The notes beneath the pieces are model-generated. The model did no database searches, was not told the DNA's origin, and saw only the letters and a list, made by a program, of their open reading frames with translations. This document shows, in pieces, positions 51,918 through 54,626 of a stretch of DNA of 54,626 bases. The position numbers were made by a program, and so were the translations under genes. Every line of letters starts with the position of its first letter. Position 1 is the first letter of the stretch. This stretch comes from Candidatus Nitrosopumilus sp. (GTDB lineage: Archaea > Thermoproteota > Nitrososphaeria > Nitrososphaerales > Nitrosopumilaceae): contig JAOTVS010000008.1 of assembly GCA_029863275.1 (NCBI GenBank), positions 1-54,626 of the forward strand, written 5' to 3'.

Positions 51918-52313
51918 TTGAAATATGATCAATTTTATTTTTATGAGAATGCATGCCATCAAATGAGTGAAGTTCCTGGAATAAGATTTGCAGGGATGGT
52001 TAACAAACAAGGGCGAAAAATTGTTGGTGGATTTAGTCCAAGTATTGACCCTTTAGAAAAAGACGTACAAAAGATAGAGATGTTGATGATGGAGATATCT
52101 TTAGACCTTTCAATGAGAAAAGAGTTTGATTGTTCCTTGGGCAATATTTGCGCAATTGTATCATATCGAGAAAAGGCAAATATTATCACCATTCCTCATA
52201 AGGATGATTTGATGCTCCTATCAACAGAGCCAGAATTAGACATCCACAAAGTAATCCAAATAGCTCAAAATAGTCTGAATTCTAACAAAATCATTGAGGT
52301 CAAGACACCTTGA
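51918..52313 (+). CDS. DUF6659-like protein, copy 2
   Basis: A 131-residue protein paralogous to the one at 28.8 kb: PGIRFAGMVNKQGRKIVGGF, a Met-rich helix (KIEMLMMEISLDLSMRKEF) and ANIITIPHKDDLMLLSTEP. Relative to the first copy it has the same domain order and length from the first residue, so the TTG start is consistent. Its stop overlaps the TTG of the next zinc-finger gene as TTGA. Probable small sensory or regulatory domain; function unknown. Confidence 0.55.
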   Translation: MKYDQFYFYENACHQMSEVPGIRFAGMVNKQGRKIVGGFSPSIDPLEKDVQKIEMLMMEISLDLSMRKEFDCSLGNICAIVSYREKANIITIPHKDDLMLLSTEPELDIHKVIQIAQNSLNSNKIIEVKTP

Positions 52314-52495
52314 ACGTCTATGACACCAAAACTATAACTTGTTCTAAAGGTAGAAAATCCCTCGTGGAAGTCGATTCTGATGAATTGGTTATTTGTCCAG
52401 CATGTAGACACTATTCATCTCTACTTCAAGTGAGAGGAACGCCTCAAAATCAGCCTAAGGGCAGAACTTTATTTTTAATCCCTCAGGTAGCCTAA
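52310..52495 (+). CDS. Zinc-finger-like small protein (YDTKTI family, copy 2), partly degenerate
   Basis: A 61-residue protein related to the gene at 48.8 kb (NVYDTKTITCS versus NMYDTKTISCS). It keeps the CPAC pair but the first cluster, CSSCGKC, has become CSKGRKS, losing two Cys, so it cannot hold the same metal site. The TTG start forms a 4-base overlap with the DUF6659-like gene. It may have changed function or be decaying. Confidence 0.55.
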   Translation: MNVYDTKTITCSKGRKSLVEVDSDELVICPACRHYSSLLQVRGTPQNQPKGRTLFLIPQVA

Positions 52496-52523
52496 TTTTT
52501 TTAAATTCTTTGTGGTGATGAAT

Positions 52524-52730
52524 ATGCCTGATGAATCATGTAGAAAATGTGGTGGAGTATTACTAGATTATTCCCTATGTGGAAAATGCAAAGATGCTAC
52601 ACGTTTTATTTGTAGAATTTGCGGCACAATTACAGTAGAGCAATTTCATACTGCTCTTTGTTTTAATCTGGTAAATTATGATGAAAAAATAATTCCATAT
52701 CCTCCATCAAGGCATGCCACAAGCCAATAG
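52524..52730 (+). CDS. Triple CxxC zinc-ribbon protein
   Basis: From ATG 52524 a 68-residue protein: MPDESCRKCGGVLLDYSLCG with CGKC and CRIC. Cys pairs are separated by 9 and 7 residues, then a lone Cys in FHTALC. GGTGAT just upstream fits a ribosome site for this ATG; GTG/ATG codons at 52512-52518 are alternatives. A minus-strand protein at 53.5-53.9 kb has the same Cys layout. Function unknown. Confidence 0.6.
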   Translation: MPDESCRKCGGVLLDYSLCGKCKDATRFICRICGTITVEQFHTALCFNLVNYDEKIIPYPPSRHATSQ

Positions 52731-53206
52731 ATATTTTTTAATTTTAATTTTGCACAATGTTTTTAGTGCGACATAAATACAGCATGTTAAAAGGATACCT
52801 TCGAATCCAGGCAGCATAATTTATGACGCACAATTTTCAATTATTGCAGACTGTTCCTTTTGTTTGAGTAGAGACATTATTACAAACATTAAAGCGTGTC
52901 CTAAAAAATCATTACAACCAAAATATTTGCTAGTTAATACGGACAAGGAATAATTTCTAGGTAAAATTTCACGACCAATTAATTTCTTATACGTATCATT
53001 TTGGGTAATAATGAATGGATTTGAACCTGAAAACTCTCAATTTTCATGAAAATACCAAACACCGAACAATTTAAAAATGTGAGAATATTATTTTGATCAA
53101 ATTAATCTAATATCAATTTGACATGAATTATGGTTATTGTAAAATTTTAATATTTTATGGTGAATTATTTGTTACCTAGATTTTCAATTTGAAACAATTG
53201 TTTTAG
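52731..53206. other. Gene-free stretch, possible gene remnant
   Basis: A frame from 52775 to 52952 without a start codon contains ADCSFCLSRD and KACPKK, hinting at a decayed Cys protein. Otherwise AT-rich, with frames of no more than about 16 codons. No RNA gene is seen. Confidence 0.35.
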
Positions 53207-53527
53207 CTAATATCTTAAATTCATGGACTCTATTAAATCCTGAAACTTCCTATACTCTGTTATGAAATTATATCCTTTTTCAGTAATGAAAAAAACATTT
53301 TTTCCATTATCTGTGTTTGATTTTATTAATCCTGCAGAAAGTAGTTTGCCACATTTGTCCATAGTGGGATAGTGGGAAAGATTGGCTCTTCTTGAAATAG
53401 ATGAAATTATCACTCCCTCTCGTCCAGCATTTAGAATTACGTCTAAAACATCTCCCAAACTGTGCATTTGGGTTCGATATTTGTTGGACTCAAATTTTTT
53501 TTCTTCTAATAATCTATCGACCGTCAT
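53207..53527 (-). CDS. Winged-helix regulator
   Basis: A 106-residue protein from ATG 53527, which has a GGGATGG ribosome-like stretch upstream; the frame extends to 53569. The winged helix is plain: LDVILNAGREGVIISSISRR, ANLSHYPTMDKCGKLLSAGL and the wing GKNVFFITEKGYNFI. This is the HTH_45-like/ArnR-like group common in archaea. It follows a triple zinc-ribbon gene by five bases. It may control the neighbouring small genes, but there is no direct evidence. Confidence 0.75.
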   Translation of the reverse strand: MTVDRLLEEKKFESNKYRTQMHSLGDVLDVILNAGREGVIISSISRRANLSHYPTMDKCGKLLSAGLIKSNTDNGKNVFFITEKGYNFITEYRKFQDLIESMNLRY

Positions 53528-53532
53528 TTTTA

Positions 53533-53889
53533 TTATCCCATCCCTTTTCTGCCTTTTCCATATTTCCAATTCTTTGAATTTTGTGTCATCGTATTTGCAA
53601 ACGATATTAGTTCTCTACAAGAATTATGCGAATCAATTCTTTCTGTGGTATCACAATTAGTACATTTTCTTATAGTTGATCTTTTACAAAATATACAGTT
53701 AGAGTTAGGCACCATAGGGCCTTTACACATATTACAGGAATACAAAATATTTTGTGAAAAGCTATCCACACTTGCTGCTTTGTGGGTTGTGCGGGATTGA
53801 TTAGGCATGTTTTTGAGAGAATTTATCCCATTTGTTGAGTAATTTTCCCGTGAAATTTTCATTCTCAAGGTGCCCATAAAAAAAATCAT
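53533..53889 (-). CDS. Triple CxxC zinc-ribbon protein with disordered N-terminus
   Basis: A 118-residue protein. The first 45 residues are polar and probably unfolded. The Cys region reads YSCNMCKGPMVP, CIFCKRS and KCTNCDTTERIDS, then a lone Cys in HNSCREL. The spacing matches the 52.5 kb protein (pairs separated by about 9 and 6), so they are paralogues. ATG start, although a shorter start is possible. It is upstream of the winged-helix gene in one transcript. Confidence 0.6.
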   Translation of the reverse strand: MIFFMGTLRMKISRENYSTNGINSLKNMPNQSRTTHKAASVDSFSQNILYSCNMCKGPMVPNSNCIFCKRSTIRKCTNCDTTERIDSHNSCRELISFANTMTQNSKNWKYGKGRKGMG

Positions 53890-53988
53890 TGCTTGTTATT
53901 TGATAATTACTTGGAATTTGTGGTATGCCTTTTTTTATTAATATTAGTGATGTTTAAATCCGGATATCTTTGATCTTGGCTAGTACAC

Positions 53989-54626
53989 TTGAAAATATCT
54001 TTGGTAATAATTGCAGTAATGTTTGGAGTGTCATTAACCTTTTCTATTGTTGGACTGATTACTTTTGATCTTAGTGTACAAGAGATAAAGAAGTTGCTAG
54101 GTTCTAGAAATGAGGGATTTGCATTTAACATGATGCAAGGTCTGGACAAGCATACTGAAAAAAGAATATCTGGATTTCAGGATTTAACCAATCTTAGCTT
54201 AATTCATGCTGCATTAATTAATTCTAATGAGGATTTTAAAAAAATTCTAGATATTAAAGAATATTTGAATATCAAAGATAAAGACATTGAATTTTCTGGT
54301 ACAACTCCTTTTATTGGAAGTGATGTAGATGAAGCCCTTACTGGTGAGCTAAGAGACATTATTGAATTTTATCGCGATGAATACAACTATGATGTCGTAG
54401 AAGAATTATTTGTCACAAATGCTCATGGGGCAAATGTAGCATTAGCTACAGGCACTTCAGATTATTCTCATAGTGATGAGGAATGGTGGCAAATAGCAAA
54501 TAGTACTGGCCAATATTTAGGTAAATTGGAATTTAATGAAATTTATGATGGTTATTCAATAGACTTTGCCTTTAGAGTAAATGATGAGAATGGAAATATT
54601 CTTGGCATCTTGCGAGTCTTAATTTC
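53989..54626 (+). CDS. Cache-domain sensor protein, N-terminal part (truncated by the window edge)
   Basis: The frame starts at TTG 53989 and is open to the right edge (212 codons). The N-terminus is a membrane helix (MKISLVIIAVMFGVSLTFSI). The extracellular region has Cache-domain hallmarks: FVTNAHGANVALATGTSDYS, then DEEWWQIANSTG, FAFRVNDENGNILGILRV. Such domains sense small molecules and feed a histidine kinase, cyclase or chemoreceptor beyond the window. A TATA-like TTTAAAT lies at 53953. The minus-strand frame opposite is a shadow. Confidence 0.72.
   Translation, partial: MKISLVIIAVMFGVSLTFSIVGLITFDLSVQEIKKLLGSRNEGFAFNMMQGLDKHTEKRISGFQDLTNLSLIHAALINSNEDFKKILDIKEYLNIKDKDIEFSGTTPFIGSDVDEALTGELRDIIEFYRDEYNYDVVEELFVTNAHGANVALATGTSDYSHSDEEWWQIANSTGQYLGKLEFNEIYDGYSIDFAFRVNDENGNILGILRVLI

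Noticed and set aside
53907-54149. 80-codon minus-strand frame near the right edge
   Set aside because: It overlaps the N-terminus of the Cache-domain protein, which has a membrane helix and recognisable domain blocks.
1-54626. Search for tRNA, rRNA, CRISPR arrays, insertion sequences and prophage genes
   Set aside because: No GC-rich cloverleaf, no regularly spaced repeats with unique spacers, no transposase or integrase and no phage structural genes were seen.

Overview
The window looks like a marine or soil ammonia-oxidising archaeon (Nitrososphaeria/Thaumarchaeota, Nitrosopumilus- or Nitrosarchaeum-like). The evidence is an AT-rich, densely packed sequence with frequent TTG/GTG starts, TATA-like boxes about 26 bases upstream of starts, and few Shine-Dalgarno sites. 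The gene content is archaeal: L15e, Rpb7/RpoE', Spt4, GTP-dependent dephospho-CoA kinase, NurA-HerA-Mre11-Rad50 and an ESCRT-III/CdvB protein. There are also many cupredoxin, zinc-ribbon and 'WW-repeat' secreted proteins of the kind common in this group. I see no rRNA, tRNA, CRISPR array, insertion sequence or prophage.

Layout. 1-9.3 kb is housekeeping: membrane pyrophosphatase, a zinc metallopeptidase, CoA and Fe-S enzymes, RNA polymerase subunits and the de novo NAD genes (nadX, nadA, nadC). 9.4-11.2 kb has small membrane proteins and a secreted beta-domain protein. 11.3-16.9 kb is the end-resection operon nurA-herA-mre11-rad50, with 4-base or zero spacing between genes. 16.9-25.3 kb holds a two-cupredoxin/Kazal surface protein, a HEAT protein, a redoxin, DoxX, a CFI-box membrane protein downstream of L15e, other secreted proteins and SerA. 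25.7-30.5 kb has a gamma-glutamyltransferase/N-formylglutamate hydrolase pair, a Lys/Arg repeat DNA-binding-like protein, and SHOCT and DUF4352-like proteins.

30.7-48.5 kb is rich in ion handling: Kef-type antiporter, MscS channel, two CNNM/CorC proteins, an unusual CorA, a voltage-gated K+ channel and a Na+/Ca2+ exchanger. Among them lie an acetolactate-synthase-like enzyme, an ATP-grasp/M20 fusion, a cupredoxin protein, a class III nucleotidyl cyclase and two paralogous 54-residue zinc-ribbon microproteins. 48.5-54.6 kb is accessory in character: a candidate structured RNA, small zinc-ribbon genes, a GNAT/amidohydrolase pair, a CdvB paralogue, a DUF6659-like/zinc-ribbon pair, a winged-helix regulator and a truncated Cache-domain sensor.

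The most interesting points are the nested-stem RNA candidate near 48.6 kb, several microprotein genes coupled by 4-base overlaps, a 57-codon hydrophobic frame just after a tandem UGA stop, the ATP-grasp ligase fused to an M20 domain with altered catalytic residues, and a CorA protein with an extra membrane domain. All identifications come from reading motifs and comparing genes within the window; no database search was run.
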